NCBI GenBank assembly: GCA_944326245.1
Contig: CALVDF010000005.1
Location: forward strand, 1 to 64,000
Length of the DNA: 64,000 bases
Source of the DNA: an uncultured Bacteroidales bacterium
Lineage (GTDB): Bacteria > Bacteroidota > Bacteroidia > Bacteroidales > UBA932
Direction: 5' to 3'
In this document: positions 45,123 through 55,500 of the stretch, in pieces
Layout: every line of letters begins with the position of its first letter
How positions within the stretch are numbered: the stretch's first letter is position 1
The notes under the pieces: generated by a model
Database searches by the model: none
Seen by the model: the letters and a program-made list of their open reading frames with translations, nothing else
Told to the model about the DNA's origin: nothing
Made by a program: the position numbers and the translations under genes

Positions 45123-45862
45123 TTAGTCTTCTCAAGATAGAGCATCAGAGCCTTCGAGACAGATGGAGCCTCAGGAGTCGGAGCCTCTACCTCCACTGCA
45201 TAGCCCTGGTCTTTCAAAGCCTTGGCAGTAGAAGGGCCATAGGTCACAAACAGCAGGCCGTCCTGCTTGAAATCAGGATAGGACGCCAGCAGGGACTTCA
45301 CATCAGAAGGACTGTAGAATACCACCATCTGGTACTTTGACAGATCCACCTGCTTGAGATCGCTGTAGACGGTCTTGCTGAACACGGCATTGCCGAACTT
45401 CACTCCAGCCTTGGTAAATGCCTTGATTACCTCCGGCTTGGTAGTGTCGGTAGATGCTATAAGGAAATTCTCGTTCTTGTGTTTGGTACCGATAGTATCG
45501 ATTACCGAATCCACAGTACCCTTGCCGAAAAATATCTTGCGTTTGCGGTATATGATATGTTTCTGCAGATAGAGGGCAATGTTCTCCGTAGTACAGAAAT
45601 ACTTCATCGTCTCCGGAACGGTCACCCTCATGGCCTCGCATACAGCGAAGAAAGCGTCGATTGACGACTTGGCCGAGAAAAATATGGCCGTGTAGTCCAG
45701 AATCGCTACTTTCTGAGCCCTGAACTCCTTGGCTGTCAACGGCTCGATTCTGAAAAACGGGAAATAGTCTATATGAACTCCGAATGTCGATGTTATCTCT
45801 GAAAAGGGAGACTGTGTATTCCCAGGAGCAGGCTGGGAAACTAGGATATCGCTTATTCTCAT
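45119..45862 (-). CDS. hemD: Uroporphyrinogen-III synthase
   Basis: A 247-residue HemD-family protein that closes the tetrapyrrole ring in heme and cobamide synthesis. The sequence is divergent, as usual for HemD. Support comes from the two-lobed pattern (SEITSTFGVHIDYFPFFRIEP, and MVVFYSPSDVKSLL with FVTYGPSTAKALKDQGY near the C-terminus) and the conserved neighbour DUF4271. Confidence 0.88.
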   Translation of the reverse strand: MRISDILVSQPAPGNTQSPFSEITSTFGVHIDYFPFFRIEPLTAKEFRAQKVAILDYTAIFFSAKSSIDAFFAVCEAMRVTVPETMKYFCTTENIALYLQKHIIYRKRKIFFGKGTVDSVIDTIGTKHKNENFLIASTDTTKPEVIKAFTKAGVKFGNAVFSKTVYSDLKQVDLSKYQMVVFYSPSDVKSLLASYPDFKQDGLLFVTYGPSTAKALKDQGYAVEVEAPTPEAPSVSKALMLYLEKTK

Positions 45863-45879
45863 TACTTTATGAAGTGGTG

Positions 45880-46590
45880 TTAATATCTTGTTATGCTAGT
45901 TGCTGCTGCCGCTACAGGCAAAATCTCAAGCGTGCAAAGATATAAAATAGTAAGCAACGGCGGCTCTCCAAAGGCAAAAAATATTCGCGTCAGCCCTGTA
46001 AGATAGACGAGCATCACTATGATTCCCAGCACTATAGACACTTTGCCGGTCAAAACCGGATAGATGTCAGGCAGAAACATTCCGACTATGAGGACCACGC
46101 AGAAAAGGACAGTCACCGTCATGAAGGCCAGACAACTGAAGCGGTGAACGGCTGTCACGAGCTCCTTCTCGCCGCTGACATATCCGATACCGCACAGGAG
46201 CAGGAACCTGAGCAACACATACCCGGACAGCACAGCCAGCACCAGGCCGTACCCGGCATGGACTGCAGCCGTACCGTAGGCCAGGTAGGCAGCAACAGGC
46301 AGCAGCATCACCACGGACACGGGCAGTCCGTAGCGTACAGCGGCAGAAGTATCGGAATAGGTACGCTTTACCGGTATCAGGAGAAACTCCACGGCCCATG
46401 ACAGGAAAACGGATATCTGTCCGCGGAAAACGAGACAGAACAGTATCATGAATATGAATGTCCATACGAAATACTGCGCACCCAGAATGACAGGCGGTGC
46501 CGCTGCCTGCAGGTCGTAATGCTGCAGCACAGAACCGGCCAGAAGATCCTGTACCGTGATGGTAGTATCAGTTGCCGCGTTTTGCCACAT
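45880..46590 (-). CDS. DUF4271 membrane protein
   Basis: A 236-residue protein with about seven membrane helices, of the DUF4271 family found beside hemD in Bacteroidota. Function unknown. It overlaps the SUI1 gene by 23 bp and ends 17 bp before hemD. Confidence 0.85.
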   Translation of the reverse strand: MWQNAATDTTITVQDLLAGSVLQHYDLQAAAPPVILGAQYFVWTFIFMILFCLVFRGQISVFLSWAVEFLLIPVKRTYSDTSAAVRYGLPVSVVMLLPVAAYLAYGTAAVHAGYGLVLAVLSGYVLLRFLLLCGIGYVSGEKELVTAVHRFSCLAFMTVTVLFCVVLIVGMFLPDIYPVLTGKVSIVLGIIVMLVYLTGLTRIFFAFGEPPLLTILYLCTLEILPVAAAATSITRY

Positions 46591-46888
46591 ATCCCATATC
46601 CGTCAGGAGGGTTGCAACTTTGTCCCTGCAGTCACCCTGTATCAGAATCTCCCCGTCCTTTACGCTCCCGCCTGTGCCGCAACGGCTCTTGAGCCTGCGG
46701 CCCAGATCTGAAAGGTCCTCTTCGCTTCCGACGAAACCTTTGACCAGAGTGACCGACTTGCCGCCACGGTTGCGGCGGTCCAGATACACCGTAAGCTTCT
46801 GTCTGGAAGGAGGCAAGGTCTCCACCTTGACGGCATCTTCGCCGGAGCGGATGTCCAGATCGGGATTTGTTGAGTAAACCAGGGCCAT
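46568..46888 (-). CDS. SUI1/eIF1-type translation factor (YciH-like)
   Basis: A 106-residue protein with the SUI1 core (RRNRGGKSVTLVKGF, LKSRCGTGGSVKDGEILIQG). Bacterial members may help select the start codon, but their exact role is uncertain. First gene of a minus-strand run: SUI1, DUF4271, hemD, lipoprotein, rnpA, yidD. Confidence 0.93.
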   Translation of the reverse strand: MALVYSTNPDLDIRSGEDAVKVETLPPSRQKLTVYLDRRNRGGKSVTLVKGFVGSEEDLSDLGRRLKSRCGTGGSVKDGEILIQGDCRDKVATLLTDMGYVAKRGN

Positions 46889-46904
46889 ATAGGTAATTTT
46901 TCTG

Positions 46905-46921
46905 CAAATTTAGTATATTTG
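46905..46921. promoter_or_regulatory. Back-to-back divergent -7 boxes
   Basis: Minus strand TAAATTTG (46912 to 46905) for the SUI1 operon and plus strand TATATTTG (46914-46921) for the DUF2723 gene, both full matches, separated by one base. Only one polymerase can occupy the site at a time. Confidence 0.65.
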
Positions 46922-46949
46922 CAGTTTATACATACGAATTCGACAACAA

Positions 46950-49900
46950 ATGGAGCAGAAAAAGTTTACTTTCCTCAACCGAATCTTCTCGGTCATCGTC
47001 CTGTTGACCGCATCCGTCACCTATCTTATGACCATTGAACCGACAGTAAGTTTCTGGGACTGCGGTGAGTTCATCGCCTCTTCCTACAAGCTTGAAGTGG
47101 GCCATGCCCCCGGCAACCCGGTATTCCAGCTGATTGCCCGGTTCTTCACCATGTTCACCTCCCCCGAGCATGCTGCGATGGCGGTCAATATCATGAGTGC
47201 CCTCTGTTCGGCCTTCACCATATTTTTCCTCTACCTTACCATCGTCCATCTCGGACGCCGCATCATGGAGAAAAACGGGAGCAAAGGCATGCTGTCCGCC
47301 GGAGAAGCCATTTCCGTCATAGGAGCCGGCGTAGTGGGCGCCCTCGCCTACTGCTGGTCCGACACTTTCTGGTTCTCCGCCGTAGAGGCTGAAGTCTATG
47401 CGATGTCCTCCCTTTTCACTGCCGTCGTATTCTGGATGATACTCAAATGGGAAGAACAGGCCGACACCGAATATGCAGACCGCTGGATAGTGGCCATCGC
47501 GTTCCTCATGGGCCTGTCAGTCGGGGTACATCTGCTCAACCTCCTCACCATACCCGCGATAGCGTTTGTCTACTACTACAAGAAAGCCTCCAAAGTCACC
47601 ACATGGGGAGGCATAGGGGTATTCGTCCTCTCGGCGGCCATCCTCGCCGTGATACTCTGGGGCATCATCCCCTATCTGCCCAAGATCGCTGCCGTGTTCG
47701 ACCTGCTGTTCGTCAACATGTTCCATCTGCCGTTCAATACAGGGGCCGCATTCTTCGTCATCGTACTGCTGATCCTGAGCTTCCTCGCTATCTACTACTC
47801 CTACCGCAAGGGATCGCGTCTGTGGAACCTCATCTCGCTCTGCTTCACTGCCATCATCATAGGTTACTCGGCATTTGCCGTCGTCGTCATCCGCTCTGCC
47901 AACAACACCCCCACCAACGAAGGTCAGCCGGACAACCCGTTTGCCCTCGTCAAATACCTCAGCAGGGAACAGTACGGCAAGAATCCCCTCGTGTACGGCA
48001 ACACCTACGCTTCCGTATACACCGACTACAAGATCAAGGACTACTACACCAAGCTTGACAGTGCATACTACAAGGCTCCGGCACCTCCTGAAGTGACATA
48101 TCCGGCATCCAGCAAGATGATCTTCCCCAGGATGTACAGCAAGGACCCCAGCCATATCCGCTTCTACGAAAGCTACACACAGGGACGCGGCAAGACCATA
48201 CCCGGCTCGGACTACAAGATGCCCACATTTGCCGACAACCTCAAGTTCTTCTTCGACTACCAGTTCAACTGGATGTACATGCGCTACTTCATGTGGAACT
48301 TCGCCGGACGCCAGAACGACCTGCACGGACAGGTTCCCGGTGACCCCGTAAAAGGCAACTGGGAGTGCGGCATAGGATTCATCGACAAGGCCCGTCTGGG
48401 AGACCAGTCCGAAGGTCCCGACTACATAGTTCACAACAAGGCCAAAAACCACTATTACATGCTGCCCCTGCTGCTGGGCATCATAGGTCTGCTCTACCAG
48501 CTGGGCAAGGACAAGCGCAACTGGTGGATAACATTCCTGCTGTTCTTCCTTACAGGCATAGCCATCATCCTGTACCTCAACCAGTCACCCTATCAGGTAC
48601 GCGAACGCGACTACGCCTATGCAGGCAGCTTCTATGTTTTCTCCATCTGGATAGGACTGGCCGTGATGGCCGTCTTCGACTGGCTCAGGAAGCCGGCCGG
48701 CAGACTGCACATACCTGAAGGCGTCGCGGCAGGCATAATCAGCGTGGTACTCCTGGGAGTGCCTGTACTCATGGCTGCCCAGAACTGGGACGACCACGAC
48801 CGCAGCAACCGCTATACCGCCCGTGACATGGCCTACAACTATTTCATGTCCACAGACGACCAGGCCATCCTCGTGACCCACGGCGACAACGATACATTCC
48901 CCCTGTGGTACATCCAGGAGGTGGAAGGAGTCCGTCCGGACGCCAGGGTCATGAACACATCCCTGCTCGGCATAGACTGGTACATAGACCAGATGCAGTG
49001 GAAGCAGTACGATGCAGAGCCGATAAAGTTCACGACCAAGCGCAAGAACTACCTCTACGGCACCAACGACTATGTACAGGTAATAGACCGCTTCAACCGT
49101 CCCATACTCCTCAAGGACGCCATGCAGCTCTTCAACGACCCGCGCGTCAAAGTCAATTTCTACGGGCATGAAGAGAGCTATATGCCTGCATCCAGGCTCC
49201 TGATACCTGTAAACAAGGAAAACGTCATCAAAAACCACATAGTACCGGAAGAGGACTACGACAACATCCTCGACACGATATGTCTGGAGATCCCAGTCAA
49301 CAGGGACAACCTGCTGGACAAGCCGGAGCTGATGATTCTGGATATGCTGGCCAACTACGACTGGGAACGTCCAATCTACTTCATGACCCAGGGAGGAAGC
49401 CTGGACATCGGCATCGAGGAATACCTCCAGTTCGACGGCTTCACATACAAGTTTGTCCCGATCAAGAGCCACACCACCTTCACATCTCTGGAACAGATAG
49501 ATACCGATGCCATGTATGACCGCATCATGAATGTCTACCGTCTGGACAGCTTCGCCAAGGACTTCTTCGTAGACTACCAGAACCTGTCCACATTCAACGG
49601 AGTGGCCGCTGTCCGCTTCATGTTCGTTCAGACAGCCCTGGCCCTCTACGACAAGGGTGAGAAGGAGAAGGCCATCCAGGTACTCGACCGCATGCAGGAG
49701 GTCTATCCGGACCGCAACTTCCCTCTCAACTCGTCTGCCGCCGTGATGTATGTCAACGAGCAGATGGTCCTCCAGGCCATAGACCTGTATTTCAAATGCG
49801 GTGAAAAGGACAAGGCTCTGGCCATGGCAGACACTTTCATGAACGAGACCATGCAGGCCATCAGGCTGTTTGCACAGCCCTACCATGGCTCAGTCCTGTC

Positions 49901-50027
49901 GCAGCCTGACCTGCAGAACAACTTCCAGCTATACCAGTACGGCATAGACATCATCCGCCAGGCGGACAACGACAAGGCTACGGAATATGCTACAGTCCTG
50001 GAGCAATTCCTCGATTCTGCAATCTGA
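46950..50027 (+). CDS. DUF2723 membrane protein, glycosyltransferase-like
   Basis: A 1025-residue protein of the DUF2723 family, distantly like protein O-mannosyltransferases (GT-C fold). The N-terminal half has about a dozen membrane helices. The conserved acidic motif after helix 1 is visible as SFWDCGEFIASSY, followed by GHAPGNPVF. The C-terminal half is soluble and helical with a TPR-like end. It may transfer a lipid-linked sugar to exported proteins; this is inferred from the fold only. Convergent with the LuxE-like gene, 4 bp apart. Confidence 0.9.
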   Translation: MEQKKFTFLNRIFSVIVLLTASVTYLMTIEPTVSFWDCGEFIASSYKLEVGHAPGNPVFQLIARFFTMFTSPEHAAMAVNIMSALCSAFTIFFLYLTIVHLGRRIMEKNGSKGMLSAGEAISVIGAGVVGALAYCWSDTFWFSAVEAEVYAMSSLFTAVVFWMILKWEEQADTEYADRWIVAIAFLMGLSVGVHLLNLLTIPAIAFVYYYKKASKVTTWGGIGVFVLSAAILAVILWGIIPYLPKIAAVFDLLFVNMFHLPFNTGAAFFVIVLLILSFLAIYYSYRKGSRLWNLISLCFTAIIIGYSAFAVVVIRSANNTPTNEGQPDNPFALVKYLSREQYGKNPLVYGNTYASVYTDYKIKDYYTKLDSAYYKAPAPPEVTYPASSKMIFPRMYSKDPSHIRFYESYTQGRGKTIPGSDYKMPTFADNLKFFFDYQFNWMYMRYFMWNFAGRQNDLHGQVPGDPVKGNWECGIGFIDKARLGDQSEGPDYIVHNKAKNHYYMLPLLLGIIGLLYQLGKDKRNWWITFLLFFLTGIAIILYLNQSPYQVRERDYAYAGSFYVFSIWIGLAVMAVFDWLRKPAGRLHIPEGVAAGIISVVLLGVPVLMAAQNWDDHDRSNRYTARDMAYNYFMSTDDQAILVTHGDNDTFPLWYIQEVEGVRPDARVMNTSLLGIDWYIDQMQWKQYDAEPIKFTTKRKNYLYGTNDYVQVIDRFNRPILLKDAMQLFNDPRVKVNFYGHEESYMPASRLLIPVNKENVIKNHIVPEEDYDNILDTICLEIPVNRDNLLDKPELMILDMLANYDWERPIYFMTQGGSLDIGIEEYLQFDGFTYKFVPIKSHTTFTSLEQIDTDAMYDRIMNVYRLDSFAKDFFVDYQNLSTFNGVAAVRFMFVQTALALYDKGEKEKAIQVLDRMQEVYPDRNFPLNSSAAVMYVNEQMVLQAIDLYFKCGEKDKALAMADTFMNETMQAIRLFAQPYHGSVLSQPDLQNNFQLYQYGIDIIRQADNDKATEYATVLEQFLDSAI

Positions 50028-50031
50028 CAAG

Positions 50032-51036
50032 CTACTCGATAAGCATATTGCAGCCGCGACGCTCGGATCCCTGAAGGCGGCCTTCGATAGTGAAGGTCCC
50101 GTCGGGGTAGGCGCGGCCGGTGTCTTCCGTCTCTATGAATGAGCAGGAATTTCTGTTGGCGAGATCGATGATGTGTATGATGCCCCTCTCGCCCGGGGCG
50201 GATTCCCTGAAAGGGTCGTTGATGTCGCGGATGATGACCTTCATCCACGAAGGAGTCCGGAAGATGCCGTCTCCATAAGAATAGGCCTGTGACAGCAGTT
50301 CGCACATGCCGTACTCAGAATGGATGGAGTCCAGGCCGAAACCGGCACTCAGCCGCCGGTGCAGCTCATCCCGCGTAAGTTCCTCACGGCGTCCTTTCAT
50401 CCCTCCAGTCTCCATGACGGTGAGCCACGAACCGTTCGGACCCTCAATCCTGTATTTTTCAGTAAAATCCAGCAGGGCAAAGGCCACACCGAGCAGCAGG
50501 GTCTTCTGTCCCCTCCGCTTCAGTCCGGTCAGGGTGCTGTAGAGGCGGTCGTGGTCATAAAGGTAATATCCGCTCTCCGCCCGGGCACTCTCCCGTATCA
50601 GACGGTCGGCCATATAGACCAGGGAAGAGCCCTCGCGCTCCAGATAGGCAGGGAGCAGGGCGAGGAGGACATAATCCTCAGGGGACCCGTAAAAATGCCG
50701 GAAACCCTCCAGAAAACTCCTTTCGTAGAGGCTAAGGTCCGTCACGCAATGACGCGACGGCATCTGGCCGGTGGTGGAGCTGCTGAAAAAAATCTTCTGC
50801 GGCGCCACGGGCTGCGGCTCCGCAGAAGATATGATATCGTACTGCTTGAAGAAACGGATGGGCAGGAAGGGGATATCCGCGATGTCCCGTACTCTGTCAG
50901 GAGAGGCCTCCAGCAGGTCGGCATACTGACGGTACTGAGGGCAGAGGGCATACTGGCGGCGGAATGTATCCAGGGCGCAGGCAGTGAAAGCATCCGGAGT
51001 GTCAATTCCGAAAATACGCTCTTCCGTGTCTCCCAT
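50032..51036 (-). CDS. LuxE/PaaK-type acyl-protein synthetase
   Basis: A 334-residue member of the ANL superfamily related to LuxE, which activates an acyl group as AMP ester. The motif SSSTTGQMPSRH (about residues 86-97) is the P-loop analogue. HSEYGMCELLSQAY corresponds to the YGxTE region. No lux genes are present. In Bacteroidota such genes often belong to surface polysaccharide or lipid loci, but here it is next to tnaA, so the substrate is unknown. Confidence 0.85.
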   Translation of the reverse strand: MGDTEERIFGIDTPDAFTACALDTFRRQYALCPQYRQYADLLEASPDRVRDIADIPFLPIRFFKQYDIISSAEPQPVAPQKIFFSSSTTGQMPSRHCVTDLSLYERSFLEGFRHFYGSPEDYVLLALLPAYLEREGSSLVYMADRLIRESARAESGYYLYDHDRLYSTLTGLKRRGQKTLLLGVAFALLDFTEKYRIEGPNGSWLTVMETGGMKGRREELTRDELHRRLSAGFGLDSIHSEYGMCELLSQAYSYGDGIFRTPSWMKVIIRDINDPFRESAPGERGIIHIIDLANRNSCSFIETEDTGRAYPDGTFTIEGRLQGSERRGCNMLIE

Positions 51037-51055
51037 TTCCTCTCACTTTTCAGGA

Positions 51056-52438
51056 TTATCTGTCGGCCCTTTCGAGCTCGATGGTGAAGTGCCTCATGAT
51101 GGGCAGCTCCTTGACAATCTTGTAACCGCGGGTGATGGACTCGCGGCGGTCGTAGACGTTCTTGGCTGCGGCTGCGATGTAGTCCATGTGATTGTTGGTG
51201 TATACCCTGCGGGGGATGGCCAGACGGAGCAGCTCGAGGGCGGGATAACGGTTCTCGCGGGTGACGGGGTCTCGGTCAGCGAGCAGCGAGCCGATCTCCA
51301 CACCGCGGATACCGGCCTCAAGGTAGAGCTCGATACCGAGGGTCTGGGCTATGAACTCCTCCTTGGGAAGGTGAGTCAGGATCTTCTTGGCATCGAGGAA
51401 GATGGCGTGTCCGCCGGCAGGTCTCTGGTAGGGTACTCCGTACTCGTCGAGCTTCTTGCCGAGGTAGGCCACCTGGTTGATACGTGTCTCCAGGTACTCG
51501 AACTCTGTTCCCTCAAGCAGACCCTGAGCCAGTGCGTTCATGTCGCGGCCGGCCATACCGCCGTAGGTCAGGAAGCCCTCGTTCATAATGGTGAACATCT
51601 GGGCCTTGCGCATATCCGCCTCGTCGCGGAAAGCCACGAAACCTCCGATATTGACGATGGCGTCCTTCTTGGCCGACATGGTCATATAATCTGCGCCCTC
51701 GTACATCTCATGCACGATCTCGCGAATGGACTTGTTCTCATAGCCCTTCTCGCGGGTCTTGATGAAGTAGGCGTTCTCGGCGAAGCGTGCGGAGTCCATA
51801 AGCAGCTTCACGCCGTATTTCTTACACAGAGCGGATACGCCCTTGATGTTCTCCATGGATACGGGCTGTCCGCCGGCAGTGTTGTTGGTAACGGTCAGCA
51901 CTACGCACGGTATCTTCTCGCGGGGAGTGGTCTTGAGTACTTCCTCGAGTCTTTCCAGGTCCATGTTGCCCTTGAAGGGAATCTCCAGCTCGGTATTGGA
52001 GGCCTCCTTGATGGTGCAGTCCAGCGCTATGGCCTTGCGGTACTCGATGTGGCCCTTGGTGGTGTCGAAGTGGGAATTGCCGGGAAGGATGTCGCCCTCT
52101 TTCACGATGCTCGAGAACAGCACGTTCTCAGCTGCACGGCCCTGATGCGAAGGGAGTATGTAGGGAAGTCCGGTCAGCATCTCGATAGTGTCTTTCAGTC
52201 TGTAGAAAGAACGTGCGCCGGCATAGCTCTCGTCACCCTCCATGATAGCGGCCCACTGCTTGTCACTCATGGCTCCGGTACCGGAGTCGGTCAGCAGGTC
52301 GATGAACACATAGTCGCTCTTCAGGAGGAAGAGGTTGTACTTGGCCTCTTTAATCCATTTCTCGCGCTCCTCGCGAGTACTTTTACGGATGGTCTCCACC
52401 ATCTTGATTCTGTAAGATTCTGCAAAAGGTAGTTCCAT
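51056..52438 (-). CDS. tnaA: Tryptophanase
   Basis: A 460-residue PLP enzyme that splits tryptophan into indole, pyruvate and ammonia. The PLP lysine is in SAKKDAIV. The sequence follows TnaA rather than tyrosine phenol-lyase at HFDTTKGH, VMDSARFAENAYFIK-like (LMDSARFAENAYFIK) and GVEIGSLLADRDP. No TnaC-like leader with Trp was found in the 77 bp upstream, but a -7 box is there (52467-52474). Confidence 0.92.
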   Translation of the reverse strand: MELPFAESYRIKMVETIRKSTREEREKWIKEAKYNLFLLKSDYVFIDLLTDSGTGAMSDKQWAAIMEGDESYAGARSFYRLKDTIEMLTGLPYILPSHQGRAAENVLFSSIVKEGDILPGNSHFDTTKGHIEYRKAIALDCTIKEASNTELEIPFKGNMDLERLEEVLKTTPREKIPCVVLTVTNNTAGGQPVSMENIKGVSALCKKYGVKLLMDSARFAENAYFIKTREKGYENKSIREIVHEMYEGADYMTMSAKKDAIVNIGGFVAFRDEADMRKAQMFTIMNEGFLTYGGMAGRDMNALAQGLLEGTEFEYLETRINQVAYLGKKLDEYGVPYQRPAGGHAIFLDAKKILTHLPKEEFIAQTLGIELYLEAGIRGVEIGSLLADRDPVTRENRYPALELLRLAIPRRVYTNNHMDYIAAAAKNVYDRRESITRGYKIVKELPIMRHFTIELERADR

Positions 52439-52466
52439 GATGATATCAGATTTTAAAAATAATCTC

Positions 52467-52474
52467 CAAAATTA
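52467..52474 (-). promoter_or_regulatory. -7 promoter box for tnaA
   Basis: TAATTTTG on the minus strand is a full match to TAnnTTTG and ends 28 bp before ATG 52438. Confidence 0.6.
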
Positions 52475-52515
52475 AGCATAATTATAATAGAAACCTCCGA
52501 TTTCCTGAATTATTT

Positions 52516-55500
52516 TCATTCCTCTCCATCTTCCGTGAAAGCAACCTCCGCAGCTAGCGGCAGTTCGGCACTCGACGGACCTGCCATAATGCCGAAAAGG
52601 CCAGGTTCCAGCACCGGACGGCCCTTGGCGTCATACCGTACGAAACTCTCCCTCCCGAGGTCAAAGGCGGCAACGGCCGTCTCCCCGGGCATCAGGCTGA
52701 GCTTGCTGAAAGCCACCAGCCGGCTGGAAAAGATCCTCGCGGAAGCCACTTCGTCTCTCATGTACACCTGCACGACTTCACTTCCCGGACGGTCTCCGGT
52801 ATTGGTTACAGTCACTTCGACCTTCACGGTCCCGGCAGAATCGGGGCCGGAAACGGATATACTGTCATAGGAAAATGATGTATAGCCCAGACCGTAGCCG
52901 AAAGGATAGAGAGGCACCCCGAGCATGTCGGTATAGTCCCTCAAAGGCCCCTGCTGATAGTAGACAGGCAACTGGCCGCTGCTGCGGGGAACAGAGAGGG
53001 GCAGACGGCCTGACGGGGACACATCCCCTGCAATTACGGAAGCGACGGCATTGCCGCCCTGTTCTCCGGGATACCACGCCGTAAGCAGGGCATCGGAAAG
53101 CTCCGAGGCAAGTTCCATATCCAGAGGCCGTCCCTCAATATAGACGGTAACCAGAGGTCTGCCGGCCGATGCAACCGCCCTGATCAATGCCTCCTGACTC
53201 CCCATGAGCCTGAGCGTAGCCCTGTCCATACCCTCACCGCTCTCCATATCGCTCACCGACGGAGACACCTCCGCCGCCCCGGTATGGGCATACGAAGTCC
53301 TGAAATCCCTGGCACTCGAGCCGCCCAGCACCAGCACCACTGCATCCGCCTGGCGGGCAATCTCCACTGCCTCAGCCATACCCTCGGCGGAGCCGGCTGT
53401 ATCACGCACCGCACATCCCCGCGCATACAGCACTTCAGCTTCCGGGAACGCCGAACGGATACCCTCCAGCACCGTCACAGTCTTGCCCTCGCGCTGCGGG
53501 GCGGTATAATCCCCCAGCATATTGTACGGGGCATCGGCATTGGGACCTATCACGGCTATGCGGCGGATACTGTCCCGCGAAAGGGGCAGCACTCCCCCTT
53601 TGTTCTCCAGCAGGACAATCCCCTCGGATGCCACACGGTACGCCAGAGCGGCACCGCCGGAGGCCTCATCAGTACTGACGTTCACCCCTCTTCCGCTGCC
53701 GCAGTGGCGGTCGAAAAGTCCCAGTTCAAACTTCAGGCGCAGCACACGGGATACCGCCCTGTCCAGCAGCGACTCATCCACAGTTCCGGCCCTCACGGCT
53801 TCAGCCAGATGCCGGTAGGCACTGCCGCCCAGATCGATGTCGCATCCGGCCGTCAGTGCCTTCACCGCCGCTTCCCGCAGATCCGCCGCCACTCCGGCTC
53901 CTGCAATACCGTCGATACTGTACAGGTCAGATATGACCACTCCGTCATATCCCCACTCCCCGCGCAGGAGAGTATCCAGCAGATAGGCACTGCACGTAAC
54001 AGGGACCCCGTCCACAGTGTTGTAGGAAGTCATGATCACGGAAGCCCCGTCCGACACCGCGCGACGGAATGCGGGCAGATGCATATTGTACAGCAGCAGC
54101 GCATTGACATCCGACGGAGCCCCGTTGTGTCCTCCCCTCGGACTGCCGTATGCCGCAAAATGCTTCAGGGCTGCCACGGCATTGCCACCGCCGTCAGAGC
54201 CTTCACGGATGCCGGAGAGGGCCGCACTGCCCATCACTCCGGCCAGATAGGGATCCTCCCCGTAGGTCTCTTCCGTCCTGGACCAGCGGGGATCCACAGC
54301 TATGTCGAGCACAGGGCCCAGACAGACCGACGCCCCGCGTCCTGCCGTCTGCCCGGCCACCGTCCTGCCCATTTCACGCACCAGATCCGGATTCCAAGTG
54401 GACGCCACGCACAGGCCGGTAGGGAAAGTAGTCGCATCTATGGCCATCAGGCCGTGTACAGCCTCTTCCATAAACAGCAGGGGAATCCCCAGCCTGGTAC
54501 TGTCCATCGCATACTGCTGCATCAGAGTCAGGGCTTCGAGGCCCAGAGCGGAGTCCAGACCGTTGTCAAATGTCCTGCGCGTCCACGGATCGGCCCTCAT
54601 CACGGCATAGAGACTCCCGGCATGCAGACTGTCCACTGCATGACGCAGCACGTCGCTCAGCGCCACATCCCTGCCGTCCCGGCTGTATGTCTCCCAGCCC
54701 TGGAGACAGAGTAGCTGCCCGGCCTTTTCCTCCAGAGTCATCCTCCGCAGCAGGTCCGACACCCTGAGGGATACGGGCATGGCACTGTTGCGGTAGGCCT
54801 CCCGCACAGCCGGTTCGAACACCAGTGCCAGCGGTCCGTCACCGGCCTTTTCCGGCAGATAGACCGTCACCGAATCCCCCCTGAGACGGTACCTGAGCGA
54901 CTGTCCCGTAGAGAGCAGCCGTACCTTGCCCTTGGCCACGGGCAGATTGACCTTCCATGACAGTTCCTGCGGCGTGCCGGTACTGTCTGATGAAGGGACA
55001 TATATCGCATAGAGGCGGGAGCTGTCCGCGGAAGCCGTAAACCATATATCGCCGTCATGGTAATAAGGCGTGGGCCTTGTCCCGTAAATCGCATCGCCGT
55101 TGGCCTTGAGCCACTTTCCGACCTCCTCCAGGACGGATACCGCTTCCGGTTCTATCCTGCCGTCGGCATCGGGGCCTACGCCCAGCAGCAGGCTGCCGCC
55201 CTTGGCCACTACCTCCGCCAGCATAGCCAGCACTGTCTCCGCAGACTTGTACGGGGCATCCGGCACCCAGCCCCAATCATTGCTCAACGGTATGCAGCTC
55301 TCCCACGGGACCAGCAGCTGACCGTCGGGGACTCCCCTTTCGGGCGTCAGGTAGTTCTCGTTGGGTCCACTCACAGTCCTGTCCACCGCAATCAGCCCGG
55401 GCTGAAGCCTTCTGGCCGATGCTATCATGCTGTCCAGGCCTATGTCCTCGCGCGGAGGAGCCACCCAGCCCCCGTCCAGCCACAGAATATCCACAGGGCC

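Noticed and set aside
50032..51036. Part of a lux light-producing operon
   Set aside because: No luxCDAB homologues nearby; LuxE-like proteins are common in Bacteroidota without light emission.
51056..52438. Tyrosine phenol-lyase instead of tryptophanase
   Set aside because: Residues around the substrate site and the overall match follow TnaA more closely than the lyase.
52439..52515. TnaC-type leader peptide
   Set aside because: No short frame with a critical Trp codon in the 77-bp gap.
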